The position numbers and the translations under genes are program-made. Shown here one piece after another: positions 1-9,271 of a stretch of 64,000 bases of DNA (position 1 is its first letter; each line of letters starts with the position of its first letter). Source of the stretch: Mesorhizobium sp. NBSH29 (lineage in GTDB: Bacteria > Pseudomonadota > Alphaproteobacteria > Rhizobiales > Rhizobiaceae); NCBI RefSeq assembly GCF_015500055.1, contig NZ_CP045492.1, positions 1,312,501 to 1,376,500 of the forward strand, given 5' to 3'. The notes below the pieces were generated by a model. It saw only the letters and a list, made by a program, of their open reading frames with translations. It was not told the DNA's origin and ran no database searches.

Positions 1-2226
1 GTCGACACGGAGCGCAAGGCACAATTCGAAGAGGAAGGCGTTCACTTCGAATCGCGCTATTTCCTGACATTGCTGTTCCTGCCGCCAGCCGAAAAAGCCG
101 CACGGGCAGAACGCTTCCTCTATGAGGGCCGCGACCGCACTGTCGGTGCCGATGCCCGCGAGACCCTGGCCGGGGTCGTCGACCGCACCGACCGCGTGCT
201 GCAACTCATCGAAGGCTTCATGCCCGAATGCGCATGGCTCGATGACGCCGAGACGCTGACCTATCTGCATTCGGCCATCTCGACCAAGGTGCAGCGCGTC
301 CGGGTGCCCGAAGTGCCGATGCATCTCGACGCGCTGCTCGCAGATCAACCACTTACAGCCGGGTTGGAGCCGATGCTGGGGGAGGCGCATTTGCGCATCC
401 TCACCATCACCGGTTTCCCGAGCGCGACCACGCCCGGCATTCTCGACGATCTCAACCGGCTCGCCTTTCCCTATCGCTGGTCGACGCGGGCGATGATGCT
501 CGACAAGACCGACGCGACCAGGCTGCTCGCCAGGATCAGGCGGCAATGGTTCGCCAAACGCAAGTCGATCGCCGCGATCCTCAAGGAGATCATGACCAAT
601 GAGGCGTCGGCGCTGCTCGATACTGACGCCCATAACAAGGCGATGGATGCCGATGCCGCGCTGCAGGAGCTCGGTTCCGACCTGATCGGCGAAGCCTATG
701 TGACGGCGACGGTCGCGGTGTGGGATGGAGACCCGCGCGTCGCTGACGAGAAGCTGCGGCTGGTCGAGAAGGTCATCCAGGGCCGCGATTTCACCTGCCT
801 CGCCGAAACGGTCAATGCGGTCGAAGCCTGGCTCGGATCGCTCCCCGGCCATGTCTACGCCAATGTTCGTCAGCCTCCAGTTTCAACGCTCAATCTCGCT
901 CATATGATCCCCCTGTCGGCGGTGTGGGCGGGGCCGGAACGGGACGCGCATTTCGCAGCGCCCCCGCTGCTCTTCGGTCAGACCGAAGGCGCGACCCCGT
1001 TCCGGTTCTCGCTGCATGTCGGGGATGTTGGGCATACTTTGGTGGTTGGGCCGACCGGGGCGGGCAAGTCGGTATTGCTGGCGCTGATGGCGCTACAGTT
1101 CCGCCGTTATGACAAATCCCAGATCTTTGCCTTCGATTTCGGTGGCTCGATCCGCGCCGCCGCGCTTGCGATGGGCGGCGACTGGCACGATCTCGGCGGT
1201 TCACTGTCCGACGATGCCTCCGAACCGGTCGCGCTGCAGCCGCTCGCGCACATCGACGAAGATGCGACGCGCAGCTGGGCCGCTGGCTGGCTCGCGGCGA
1301 TCCTGGCGCGTGAGGGCGTGACCGTAACGCCGGAGGTGAAAGATCATCTCTGGTCGGCGCTATCGTCGCTCGCCTCGGCCCCGGTCGGGGAGCGGACGCT
1401 GACGGGTCTGTCGGTGCTCCTGCAATCGCAGGGTTTGAAACGTGCGCTGCAGCCCTATTGCGTCGGCGGACCGTTCGGACGGCTGCTCGATGCCGAGGCC
1501 GAACGGCTTGGGAAGGCGAGTGTGCAGGCGTTCGAGACCGAGGGCCTGATTGGTACCGGGGCCGCACCCGCCGTGCTCGCCTATCTGTTCCACCGGATCG
1601 AAGGTCAACTCGACGGATCGCCGACGCTGCTGATCATCGATGAGGGCTGGCTTGCGCTCGACGACGAAGGATTTGCCGGGCAGCTGCGCGAATGGCTGAA
1701 GACGCTACGCAAGAAGAATGCCAGCGTCATCTTCGCCACCCAATCGCTGTCCGACATCGACGGCTCGCCGATCGCGCCGGCCATCATCGAGAGCTGTCCG
1801 ACGCGGCTGTTCCTGCCGAACGAGCGTGCAATCGAACCGCAGATCACCGCGATCTATCGCCGGTTTGGCCTGAACGACCGGCAGATCGAGATCCTGAGCA
1901 GGGCCGCGCCCAAGCGCGACTATTACTGCCAGTCCCGGCGCGGCAACCGGCTGTTCGAACTCGGCCTCGGCGAGGTGGCACTCGCCTTCACTGCCACATC
2001 CGCAAAAACCGATCAGACCGCCATCGCCCGTATCCTCGCCGAACATGGCCGCGATGGATTTGTGAAGGCGTGGCTCGTTGAGCGCGGCGTGGTCTGGGCC
2101 GCCGATCTCATCGCCGATCTCCCCAATCTCGACCGAGTCGACCTGACTACCGACCTCGAACAGCAGATCGCGCTCGATCTCGACCTCGAATTGACCACCC
2201 CCACCGAACAGGAGAACACCCCATGA
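1..2226 (+). CDS. trbE: TrbE, conjugal transfer ATPase (VirB4 family), 5' partial
   Basis: Cytoplasmic ATPase that powers assembly of the conjugative type IV secretion channel and pilus. The reading frame is open from base 1, so the N-terminus lies outside the window; 741 codons are visible, near the full length of the family (about 800). Counting from the codon at base 1, Walker A (GPTGAGKS) is at about residues 350-357 and Walker B (LLIIDEGW) has its Asp-Glu at about 547-548. The stop overlaps the trbJ start by 4 bp (ATGA), so the two are probably translationally coupled. It is the first visible gene of a trbE-J-K-L-F-G-I operon. Identification is very secure. Confidence 0.95.
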   Translation, partial: VDTERKAQFEEEGVHFESRYFLTLLFLPPAEKAARAERFLYEGRDRTVGADARETLAGVVDRTDRVLQLIEGFMPECAWLDDAETLTYLHSAISTKVQRVRVPEVPMHLDALLADQPLTAGLEPMLGEAHLRILTITGFPSATTPGILDDLNRLAFPYRWSTRAMMLDKTDATRLLARIRRQWFAKRKSIAAILKEIMTNEASALLDTDAHNKAMDADAALQELGSDLIGEAYVTATVAVWDGDPRVADEKLRLVEKVIQGRDFTCLAETVNAVEAWLGSLPGHVYANVRQPPVSTLNLAHMIPLSAVWAGPERDAHFAAPPLLFGQTEGATPFRFSLHVGDVGHTLVVGPTGAGKSVLLALMALQFRRYDKSQIFAFDFGGSIRAAALAMGGDWHDLGGSLSDDASEPVALQPLAHIDEDATRSWAAGWLAAILAREGVTVTPEVKDHLWSALSSLASAPVGERTLTGLSVLLQSQGLKRALQPYCVGGPFGRLLDAEAERLGKASVQAFETEGLIGTGAAPAVLAYLFHRIEGQLDGSPTLLIIDEGWLALDDEGFAGQLREWLKTLRKKNASVIFATQSLSDIDGSPIAPAIIESCPTRLFLPNERAIEPQITAIYRRFGLNDRQIEILSRAAPKRDYYCQSRRGNRLFELGLGEVALAFTATSAKTDQTAIARILAEHGRDGFVKAWLVERGVVWAADLIADLPNLDRVDLTTDLEQQIALDLDLELTTPTEQENTP

Positions 2227-2996
2227 CTACCAAACGATCCCGCTTGCGCCAGCTTGCTGCAGCGCTTTTGCTGACGACCCCGCTGGCCCTCGCGCCGGTC
2301 CTGACAACTCCGGCACACGCCTTCGGCTTCGGGCGGATCGTCTATGATCCGACCAACTATGCGCAGAATGTGCTTCAGGCGGCCCGCGCTCTGGAGCAGA
2401 TCAACAATCAGATCACTTCGCTGCAGAACCAGGCGCAGATGCTGATCAATCAGGCGCGCAATCTGGCAAGCCTGCCCTATTCGTCATTACAGCAATTGCA
2501 GCAATCCGTGGCGCGCACGCAGGCGCTGCTCGGCGAAGCCCAGAAGATCGCCTACGACGTCGGCGAGATCGACAAGGCCTTCGAGACGACCTATGGCGCG
2601 GCCTCGATGACCGCCTCCGATCAGGCGCTGATCGATGGCGCCAAGGAACGCTGGCAGACGACGGTTGGCGGCTTGCAGGATGCGATGCGGGTGCAGGCCG
2701 GTGTGGTCGGCAATATCGATACAAACCGTGCGCAAATGTCGGCACTGGTCGGCCAGAGCCAAGGTGCGACCGGTGCCTTGCAGGCGACCCAGGCCGGTAA
2801 CCAGCTCCTGGCGCTGCAGGCACAGCAGATCTCCGATCTGACCGCCGTCATCGCCGCACAGGGCCGCGCGCAGAACCTCGAAGCCGCACAGCGAACCGCC
2901 GCGCAGGAACAGGGGCGCGAACAGCGCCGCCGATTCCTCGAACCCGGCACCGGCTACCAACCCGGCAACGCCCAGATGTTCCCGAGCGGCGGCTGA
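2223..2996 (+). CDS. trbJ: TrbJ, P-type conjugative transfer protein (VirB5-like)
   Basis: Secreted or periplasmic component of the mating-pair apparatus, 257 residues. A Sec signal peptide covers residues 1-33: basic start, hydrophobic stretch, cleavage near PAHA. The mature part starts with the family-typical FGFGRIVYDPTNYAQN and continues as long Gln/Ala-rich helices likely to form coiled coils (for example LEQINNQITSLQNQAQMLI). VirB5-like proteins sit at the pilus tip and are needed for mating. It overlaps trbE by 4 bp and is followed 3 bp later by trbK. Confidence 0.93.
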   Translation: MTTKRSRLRQLAAALLLTTPLALAPVLTTPAHAFGFGRIVYDPTNYAQNVLQAARALEQINNQITSLQNQAQMLINQARNLASLPYSSLQQLQQSVARTQALLGEAQKIAYDVGEIDKAFETTYGAASMTASDQALIDGAKERWQTTVGGLQDAMRVQAGVVGNIDTNRAQMSALVGQSQGATGALQATQAGNQLLALQAQQISDLTAVIAAQGRAQNLEAAQRTAAQEQGREQRRRFLEPGTGYQPGNAQMFPSGG

Positions 2997-2999
2997 CCC

Positions 3000-3269
3000 G
3001 TGAAACGGGCGGTTCTCATACGGCTCGGCACCGGCGTCTTCGTGCTGTTCGCGATCCTAGCGGCCCTGCTGGAGATCAGCCGTGACGACGAGATCGTGAT
3101 CCGGCCTGCGTCCGTCACCGGCGATCCTCCCGATCCGCTGCGCGCCAGGCTTCAACGCTGCCAGACGCTCGGTGAAGCAGCGCTTGGGGACCCCTCCTGC
3201 CTGAATGCCTGGGCCGAGAATCGCCGCCGCTTTCTGAACTCGGGTTCCGTAGACGAAGGGAGCGAATAG
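3000..3269 (+). CDS. trbK: TrbK-alt, putative entry-exclusion protein
   Basis: Small (89 residues) GTG-started gene between trbJ and trbL. One N-terminal hydrophobic helix (about residues 6-24, LIRLGTGVFVLFAILAALLE) acts as a membrane anchor or uncleaved signal. The remainder contains two Cys (in LQRCQTLGEAALGDPSCLNAW) that could form a disulfide in the periplasm. Position and the RCQ..C..AWAENRRRF pattern fit the alternative TrbK family, thought to block redundant conjugation between cells that already carry the element. The assignment rests mainly on gene order and that pattern. Spacing is 3 bp on each side. Confidence 0.8.
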   Translation: MKRAVLIRLGTGVFVLFAILAALLEISRDDEIVIRPASVTGDPPDPLRARLQRCQTLGEAALGDPSCLNAWAENRRRFLNSGSVDEGSE

Positions 3270-3272
3270 GTC

Positions 3273-4589
3273 ATGGGCGGTACCGGTGTCATCGATCGCT
3301 TCCTCGAGGTTTTCACCCGCTATATCGACAGCGGTTTCGGTCTCCTGGGGGGCGAGGTCGCGTTTCTGGCGACCACCCTGATCGTCATCGACGTAACGCT
3401 GGCAGCCCTCTTCTGGGCCTGGGGCGCCGATGACGACATTATCGCGCGACTGGTCAAGAAGACGCTCTTCATCGGTGTCTTCGCCTATATCATCTCCAAC
3501 TGGAACACGCTGGCCCGCATCGTCTTCGAGAGTTTCGCGGGCCTCGGTCTCAAGGCTACGGGTACGGGATTCACGACGGCCGATCTGCTGCGTCCGGGAC
3601 GTGTCGCCCAGGTCGGCTTGGATGCCGGACGCCCGATCCTCGACTCCATCTCGGACTTGATGGGCTATATCTCCTTCTTCGAGAATTTCATGCAGATCAT
3701 CATTCTGATGTTCGCCTGGGGAACCGTCCTGCTCGCCTTCTTCATCCTCGCGATCCAGCTCTTCATCACCCTGATCGAGTTCAAGCTGACGACGCTGGCA
3801 GGGTTCATTCTCATCCCGTTCGGGCTTTTCGGCAAAACGGCATTCCTGGCCGAGCGCGTGCTCGGCAACGTGGTCTCCTCCGGCGTCAAGATTCTCGTGC
3901 TCGCCGTCATCATTGGCATCGGTTCGACTCTGTTTGCCGAGTTCACCGCCGGATTTGGCGGCAACCAGCCCAATATCGAGGACGCGATGGCGATCGTGCT
4001 GGCGGCACTGTCGCTACTCGGCCTCGGCATCTTCGGCCCCGGCATCGCCAACGGATTGATTTCCGGTGGTCCGCAACTCGGCGCTGGTGCCGCGATCGGG
4101 ACAGGTGTCGCCGCCGCCGGCGTGACCGCCGCGGCAGTGGCCGGAACGGGAATGGCAGGTGGCGCTGTCGCCAAGGCAGCGATGGCAGGTGCGCGCGGCG
4201 GCGCGGCGATGACCGGAGGGACTTCTGCCGCCTACAGTCTCGGCTCGGCAGGAAAGAGCGGTGCTGCCGGTGTGGCCGGAGGACTTGGCGGCGTCGCCAG
4301 AGCCGGTGCCGGTGTCGCAGCCAGTCCCCTGAAGAAGATGGCAGGCGCCATGCGCGATAGCGCCCGAAGCGGCGCACGCACCGCGATCGAGGCGAGCGGC
4401 GGGACTATTTCAGGCGGTGCAGGCGACGTCGGTGCCGCGACGTCCTCGTCCGCGCAGCCCGCTTGGGCGAAGCGCATGAAGCGCTCACAGTCCATTCAAC
4501 ACGGCGCGACCGCCGCCGCACATGCCGTCCGTTCCGGCGACAGCCATGGCGGCGGCGCCTCGATCAATCTCTCAGAAAGGGACAGCTGA
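3273..4589 (+). CDS. trbL: TrbL, inner-membrane mating channel protein (VirB6-like)
   Basis: Polytopic inner-membrane protein of 438 residues. The first roughly 250 residues hold five or six hydrophobic helices (for example VAFLATTLIVIDVTLAALFW and ILVLAVIIGIGSTLFAEF). Residues 255-350 are an Ala/Gly-rich low-complexity stretch, and the tail is basic and Ser-rich, as is usual for TrbL. It is thought to form part of the DNA passage through the inner membrane. The stop TGA overlaps the trbF ATG by one base. Confidence 0.93.
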   Translation: MGGTGVIDRFLEVFTRYIDSGFGLLGGEVAFLATTLIVIDVTLAALFWAWGADDDIIARLVKKTLFIGVFAYIISNWNTLARIVFESFAGLGLKATGTGFTTADLLRPGRVAQVGLDAGRPILDSISDLMGYISFFENFMQIIILMFAWGTVLLAFFILAIQLFITLIEFKLTTLAGFILIPFGLFGKTAFLAERVLGNVVSSGVKILVLAVIIGIGSTLFAEFTAGFGGNQPNIEDAMAIVLAALSLLGLGIFGPGIANGLISGGPQLGAGAAIGTGVAAAGVTAAAVAGTGMAGGAVAKAAMAGARGGAAMTGGTSAAYSLGSAGKSGAAGVAGGLGGVARAGAGVAASPLKKMAGAMRDSARSGARTAIEASGGTISGGAGDVGAATSSSAQPAWAKRMKRSQSIQHGATAAAHAVRSGDSHGGGASINLSERDS

Positions 4590-5272
4590 TGTTCAAACGA
4601 CCCTCCCTCCGTTACGGCAAGACGCCGGAACCCGAGACGCCCTATCAGAAGGCCGCGCAGGTCTGGGACGACCGCATCGGCTCGGCCCGTGTGCAGGCCA
4701 AGAACTGGCGGCTGATAGCCTTCGGATCTCTGTTTCTCGCCGCCGGATTGGCGGGTGGCCTCGTCTGGCAATCGGCGCGCGGCACGATTGTCCCCTGGGT
4801 GGTGGAAGTCGACAGACACGGCGAGACCCAGACCGTTGCGCCCGCGGCCGCTGACTACCGACCGACCGATCCGCAGGTGGCGTTTCATCTGGCGCGCTTC
4901 ATCGAGCAGGTCCGCTCGATCGCCGCCGATCCGATCATCGTGCGCCAGAACTGGCTGCGCGCCTATGAGTTCACCACCGATCGCGGGGCGCAGGCGCTCA
5001 ACGACTACGCCCGTGCGAACGATCCCTTCGCCCGAGTCGGCGAGATGCAGGTCTCGGTCGATGTTTCCAGCGTCATTCGCGCCTCGCCGGACAGTTTCCG
5101 CATCGCCTGGACCGAGCGGCGCTATCAGGACGGCAGCCTCGCTGCGACCGAGCGCTGGACGGCGATCCTGACCATCTCCATCCAGCCGCCGCGCACCACG
5201 GAGCGGCTGCGCGAGAACCCGCTCGGCATCTATGTTAACGCCATCAACTGGTCACGGGAGTTGCAGCAATGA
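4589..5272 (+). CDS. trbF: TrbF, conjugal transfer protein (VirB8-like)
   Basis: Bitopic inner-membrane assembly factor of 227 residues. I start it at 4589 because this ATG overlaps the trbL stop and follows an AGAAAGG site; the open frame extends further upstream but only inside trbL. It has a short cytoplasmic N-terminus (MFKRPSLRYGKTPEPETPYQKA), one membrane helix at about residues 37-58, and a periplasmic NTF2-like VirB8 domain with TERRYQDGSLAATERW near the end. VirB8 proteins nucleate the channel core. It overlaps trbG by 4 bp. Confidence 0.93.
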   Translation: MFKRPSLRYGKTPEPETPYQKAAQVWDDRIGSARVQAKNWRLIAFGSLFLAAGLAGGLVWQSARGTIVPWVVEVDRHGETQTVAPAAADYRPTDPQVAFHLARFIEQVRSIAADPIIVRQNWLRAYEFTTDRGAQALNDYARANDPFARVGEMQVSVDVSSVIRASPDSFRIAWTERRYQDGSLAATERWTAILTISIQPPRTTERLRENPLGIYVNAINWSRELQQ

Positions 5273-6258
5273 GAGTTCTCTGTGGCACCCCGACCTTATC
5301 GCTGGTGCTCGTGACGGCCCTGTTGACCGGGTGTGCAACCTACAAGCCGCCGGAGATCACCTATGATGGCGACGTGCCGTCACTTCCGGCGCCACCACCG
5401 GCGGCGGTCGAAGAGCCCCTCAAACCGGTTCACACCCCGCCGGCCTGGACGCCGTCACATGGCGGCGAAACTGCCCGCACCCCCGAAGCCCGGGTCATCA
5501 ATGCCAATGCCGCCGCCCGCGTCCAGCCACGCCGCGAAGGCTATTACAACGCAATCCAGGTGTTCCCCTACAGCGAAGGGGCGCTCTATCAGGTCTATGC
5601 CTCGCCCGGACAGATCACCAATATCGCGCTCGAACCGGGCGAGCGCCTGACCGGCGAAGGCCCGATTGCCGCGGGTGATACGGCGCGCTGGATCATCGGC
5701 GATACGGAAAGCGGCAGTGGGCGCGAGCAACGTGTCCTCATTCTCGTGAAACCCACCCGGCCCGACATCGCCACCAACCTCGTCATCAGCACCGACAGGC
5801 GCATCTATCTGGTCGAACTGCGGGCGAATGAAGACTCCTACATGCCTTCGGTCGCTTGGTCCTATCCGCAGGTCCGGGGGCAGGCCCAACCGCCCGCCTT
5901 GACGCAGCCGATCATTCCACCCGAAGCCCAGCGACGCTACCGCTATGGGCTTGAAGGCGACACGCCGCCATGGCGACCGCAGACCGTCTTCGATGACGGC
6001 AGGCGTGTCTATGTCGTCTTCCCGCGCGGGATCGTTCAGGGCGAGATGCCGCCCCTCTTCGTGATCGGCGCAGACGGCGAGGCGCAGATCGCCAATACCC
6101 GCGTCTACCTGAACGTCCTCATCGTAGACCGGCTCTTCGCTGCCGCCGAACTGCGCCTGGGCGGCGAGAACCAGCAGATGGTCCGCATCGTGCGAACCGA
6201 CGGCGTGCGGCGCAATGCGCGGACCGCGGCAGCGGAGGACAGCACCAATGACCGATGA
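5269..6258 (+). CDS. trbG: TrbG, outer-membrane-associated channel lipoprotein (VirB9-like)
   Basis: Protein of 329 residues with a lipoprotein signal peptide; the lipobox is LLTGC with Cys22 as the lipidated residue. A Pro-rich linker follows, then the VirB9/TrbG/CagX beta-domain, including YQVYASPGQITNIALEPGE and a C-terminal NTRVYLNVLIVDRLF segment. VirB9 proteins with VirB7 and VirB10 form the core complex that spans the periplasm. It overlaps trbF by 4 bp and trbI by 11 bp. Confidence 0.93.
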   Translation: MRVLCGTPTLSLVLVTALLTGCATYKPPEITYDGDVPSLPAPPPAAVEEPLKPVHTPPAWTPSHGGETARTPEARVINANAAARVQPRREGYYNAIQVFPYSEGALYQVYASPGQITNIALEPGERLTGEGPIAAGDTARWIIGDTESGSGREQRVLILVKPTRPDIATNLVISTDRRIYLVELRANEDSYMPSVAWSYPQVRGQAQPPALTQPIIPPEAQRRYRYGLEGDTPPWRPQTVFDDGRRVYVVFPRGIVQGEMPPLFVIGADGEAQIANTRVYLNVLIVDRLFAAAELRLGGENQQMVRIVRTDGVRRNARTAAAEDSTNDR

Positions 6259-7441
6259 AACAGAAATACCGGCTTCCGGCGCAGACCACGCCGGGACATC
6301 ACGCAAAACTCCCCCAAACGATCCGTTCCGGCTGCGGGCCGATCCGCCCCGTGTCGTGCGGCTGTCGCGGAAAGTTCTGGCGGGCCTTGCGATCATCACC
6401 GGCCTCGGCATCGGCGGCGCGCTGATCTTCGCGCTTCAGGGCCGGCAGGCCGGGGATGCACCGAACGAGCTCTTCACCACCGAGAACCGCCCGGCCGCCG
6501 ACGAGCTGCGCCGTCTGCCAACGGATTATTCCGGCGTCCCGCAACTCGGACCGGCGCTGCCCGGCGATCTCGGCCGTCCGATCCGCCGCGCGCAGGAAGA
6601 AGGCCGCCCGGTGCCGGTCACGATGGCACCCGGTCCCGATCCCGAAGAGCAACGCCGTCTCGCTGAAATCGAGGCCGCCCGCACCAGCGAACTGTTCTTC
6701 GGCGCGCGGGGAGCGCAGAGCCAGTCACCGGCAGCAGCGACAGGCGTCAATCTTGCGGGCGGCTTTCCGTCGGTGTTTCCCGAAGAGCCGCGCACACCCA
6801 CGGCACAGGAGCGGCAGCTGGCTTTCCTGAATGCGCCCGTCGATCGTCGCACAATGTCGGCTGATCGCGTCACGCCGCCGCCATCACCCTATATGCTTCA
6901 GGCCGGGGCCGTCATTCCGGCAGCGCTCGTCACCGGTATCCGCTCCGATCTGCCGGGTCAGATCACCGCGCAGGTGACTGAGAACGTCTATGACAGCCCG
7001 TCCGGGCGCTATCTGCTCATTCCCCAGGGTTCACGGCTGATCGGCGAATATGACAGCGGCGTCGGCATCGGCCAGCGGCGTGTTTTGCTGGTGTGGAACC
7101 GCATCATCCTACCGGGCGGGCGCTCGATCGTGCTCGAACGGCAGCCCGGAGCTGACGCCGCAGGCTACGCCGGGCTCGAGGACGGTGTCGATCATCATTG
7201 GTGGGACATCGCCAAGGCCGCAGTGCTTGCTAGCGTGCTGAATATTGGCGCGGAACTCGCCACCGACGACAGTGACGCGATCGCCCGCGCAATCCGCGAC
7301 GGCGCCCAGGACACGATCGGCGATGCGGGACAAGAGATTGTCCGCCGACAGGTCGGGCGGGCACCGACCCTCACCATCCGTCCCGGCGTTCCGGTGCGTG
7401 TCATCGTCACCCGCGACCTCATCCTCGAGCCACAAAGGTGA
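6248..7441 (+). CDS. trbI: TrbI, energy-transducing channel protein (VirB10-like)
   Basis: Protein of 397 residues. The start at 6248 is chosen because MTDETEIPAS overlaps the trbG stop; an in-frame start at 6215 would lie deeper in trbG. A cytoplasmic N-terminus is followed by one membrane helix (about residues 43-64), a Pro-rich periplasmic linker, and the C-terminal VirB10 beta-barrel domain with YMLQAGAVIPAALVTGIRSD and YLLIPQGSRLIGEYDSGVG. VirB10 links inner and outer membranes and senses ATP use. It is the last canonical trb gene here. Confidence 0.94.
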   Translation: MTDETEIPASGADHAGTSRKTPPNDPFRLRADPPRVVRLSRKVLAGLAIITGLGIGGALIFALQGRQAGDAPNELFTTENRPAADELRRLPTDYSGVPQLGPALPGDLGRPIRRAQEEGRPVPVTMAPGPDPEEQRRLAEIEAARTSELFFGARGAQSQSPAAATGVNLAGGFPSVFPEEPRTPTAQERQLAFLNAPVDRRTMSADRVTPPPSPYMLQAGAVIPAALVTGIRSDLPGQITAQVTENVYDSPSGRYLLIPQGSRLIGEYDSGVGIGQRRVLLVWNRIILPGGRSIVLERQPGADAAGYAGLEDGVDHHWWDIAKAAVLASVLNIGAELATDDSDAIARAIRDGAQDTIGDAGQEIVRRQVGRAPTLTIRPGVPVRVIVTRDLILEPQR

Positions 7442-7446
7442 TATTC

Positions 7447-7704
7447 ATGACCAAGTTGAAACTCGGAGCGCTTTTAGACGACAAACCGGTAAAAGTGTCG
7501 GTTGAATTGCCCGCGCCGGTTCATAAATCTCTCATCGCCTATGCTGAAGTGCTGGCGCGTGAAACCGGACAGCCGATCAAGGATCCTGCAAGGCTGATAG
7601 CCCCTATGGTCGAGCGCTTTATGGCGACCGACCGTGGTTTCGCGAAGGAGAGGCGGAACCGTGTGGAACGGACGGACGCGACAATGCCTTCGAAACGACA
7701 ATAG
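7447..7704 (+). CDS. DUF2274 protein at the end of the trb operon
   Basis: An 85-residue protein starting MTKLKLGALLDDKPVKVSVELP, typical of the DUF2274 family, which commonly directly follows trbI in alphaproteobacterial elements. The function is unknown; short length and a VSVELPAPVHKSLIAYAEVLAR segment suggest a ribbon-helix-helix-like fold and thus possible DNA binding (inference). The start is placed at the ATG at 7447, 5 bp after trbI; an earlier in-frame GTG lies inside trbI. Its last 86 bp overlap, antisense, the 3' end of the LysR gene. Confidence 0.82.
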   Translation: MTKLKLGALLDDKPVKVSVELPAPVHKSLIAYAEVLARETGQPIKDPARLIAPMVERFMATDRGFAKERRNRVERTDATMPSKRQ

Positions 7705-8617
7705 CCGAATTCGCGCGGCTCTCGCACTGCCGGTTCCGTTTAGACATCGCTTTGGCAAGGCTCAGCAAGCGGCGCATCGCAGGATTGTCGTTCTGCGGCG
7801 ACCAGATCGCGCAGAAAGGAAGCTGTTCGCCCGCCAGCAACCGGTATGTAACCTTGGGAAATGTTGTGCCCGTTGTCGCCTCGCTGGTCAGCGTGAGGCC
7901 TTTTCCCAATGATACGAGATGCATGAGGTTGTCGCGGCCGACCGAACAATATTCAACGCTGGCGCGATGCCCCAGACGGGCAAGATGCTTCACAAGATAG
8001 TCGTGTATCTCAGGGCCCGGGTCTGATCGGCTCACGATGAAATGCCGATCATAGAGGTCATCCCAGATAATCTCCGCTTTGCCAGCGAGGCTGTCGGTGA
8101 CAGGCACGACAACATAAATTCCTTCGGTCCAGAGGTGCTCGCTATCGCAATAGGGCGGCGCGATCGTACACGTCAAAAATGCAACATCGAGCTTGTGGTG
8201 ACGGATCGACGCGATGTGTTCTGTCGGCGCACCTTCGATAAAATCTAGTCGAACGCCGGCATGTCGGCGTTCAAAAGCATGCAATAGATCGGCAAAGAAC
8301 CCCGAAGAGAGCGACGAGAAAATTCCGATGCGGACGTTCCCGGCGTCGCCGCAGCCATGGGCATCGACCAGGCTTGCCGCACAGTCGATCTGTACCAGGC
8401 CGCGCTTGGCGTGTTCGAGGAAACTTCGTCCCGCAAATGTCAACTCGACGCCGCCCGAATGGCGATTGAATAGCGATGCGCCGAGTTCGTCTTCCAAATC
8501 GCGGATACGGCGGCTGATGGCTGACTGATTGACTCCGAGTACACCCGCAGCCCGCCGGAAGCTGTGATGCTCGGCAGCGGCGATGACATATCGCAGATGT
8601 CTCAGTTCAAGTGCCAC
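7619..8617 (-). CDS. LysR-family transcriptional regulator
   Basis: Regulator of 332 residues. The N-terminal winged helix-turn-helix is clear (MALELRHLRYVIAAAEHHSF, then a SAISRRIRDLEDELGASLF recognition helix), followed by the LysR substrate-binding domain (VRIGIFSSLSSGFFADLLHAFERRH). LysR genes often close trb operons in rhizobial and sphingomonad elements, so it may control transfer or a divergent cargo gene; this is inference. The C-terminal tail after about residue 300 (ESRANSAIVVSKALSRPS) is longer than usual and lies entirely in the antisense overlap with the DUF2274 gene, so part of it may be a fortuitous extension. Confidence 0.9.
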   Translation of the reverse strand: MALELRHLRYVIAAAEHHSFRRAAGVLGVNQSAISRRIRDLEDELGASLFNRHSGGVELTFAGRSFLEHAKRGLVQIDCAASLVDAHGCGDAGNVRIGIFSSLSSGFFADLLHAFERRHAGVRLDFIEGAPTEHIASIRHHKLDVAFLTCTIAPPYCDSEHLWTEGIYVVVPVTDSLAGKAEIIWDDLYDRHFIVSRSDPGPEIHDYLVKHLARLGHRASVEYCSVGRDNLMHLVSLGKGLTLTSEATTGTTFPKVTYRLLAGEQLPFCAIWSPQNDNPAMRRLLSLAKAMSKRNRQCESRANSAIVVSKALSRPSVPHGSASPSRNHGRSP

Positions 8618-8932
8618 CCTATTTGCACCTCTTCCGTACCATGTCGTCTCTCAACCCCGCATGATTGCATCGTGTGCTCAGTCGTCGAATCCTCCTCGCA
8701 AATCGCAAAGGGGACGAACGGTCTGTGCATTTTCAGGCTTGACCTATATTCACCCATAAGTATGAATGGTATTGCGCAACAGTCAAGATTGTTGATGACG
8801 AACTGCTCCAGTTGGGCAACCCGGACGAACAGAGTTTGAGAAGGTCGCAAGACAGCGGCAGGCGATTTTGACGCAGAGGAAACCCTGGAAAGGTAGTCAC
8901 GAACCCATGAACCGATCACGAGGCTTGACAGT
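8618..8932 (+). promoter_or_regulatory. Intergenic region with LysR-type operator candidate
   Basis: A 315-bp region between the divergent LysR (minus) and ArsR (plus) genes. At 8748-8767 is an imperfect palindrome, ATTCA-N10-TGAAT, with the T-N11-A spacing common to LysR sites. It overlaps a possible plus-strand promoter: TTGACC at 8739-8744, 16 bp, then TATGAA at 8761-8766. No recognisable gene. The promoter and operator are by-eye matches only. Confidence 0.35.
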
Positions 8933-9271
8933 ATGAATCTTAAAGAGGGATCGCTGGATCAAACGTTCATCGCTCTCGCTGATCCCACGCGGCGCGCTAT
9001 CCTGGCACGGCTGAATGAAGGTGAGGCGCGCGTCACGGAGATCGCCGAGCCCTTTCCGATTTCGCTGAATTCGGTGTCCAAGCACATCCGCCTGTTGGAG
9101 CGTGCCGAGTTGGTCAAACGAGAGAGAGTCGGTCGAGAGCATGTATTGTCGCTCAACCCGAAGGGACTCGACGAGGTCGCCTTATGGATTGAGGAGACGA
9201 AGTCATTCTGGCTGACGCGCTTTGAAGCACTTGATGCACTTCTTAAAAAGAGGAAGGCGGATAGCACATGA
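8933..9271 (+). CDS. ArsR-family winged-helix regulator
   Basis: A 112-residue ArsR-type repressor of the subgroup usually paired with SRPBCC (AHSA1) genes. The core is LADPTRRAILARLNEGEARV, then ISLNSVSKHIRLLERAELVKRERVGREHVLSLNP, the recognition helix and wing. No Cys metal-binding motif (CVC) is present, so metal sensing is unlikely. The stop codon overlaps the start of the next ORF in an ATGA arrangement, as is normal for this class with its partner, but here the partner is not SRPBCC (see the next gene). Likely autoregulated. Confidence 0.88.
   Translation: MNLKEGSLDQTFIALADPTRRAILARLNEGEARVTEIAEPFPISLNSVSKHIRLLERAELVKRERVGREHVLSLNPKGLDEVALWIEETKSFWLTRFEALDALLKKRKADST

Noticed and set aside
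890-1567. 225-codon minus-strand frame opposite trbE
   Set aside because: Arg/Pro/Ser-rich translation typical of an antisense shadow in GC-rich DNA; trbE fully explains the region.
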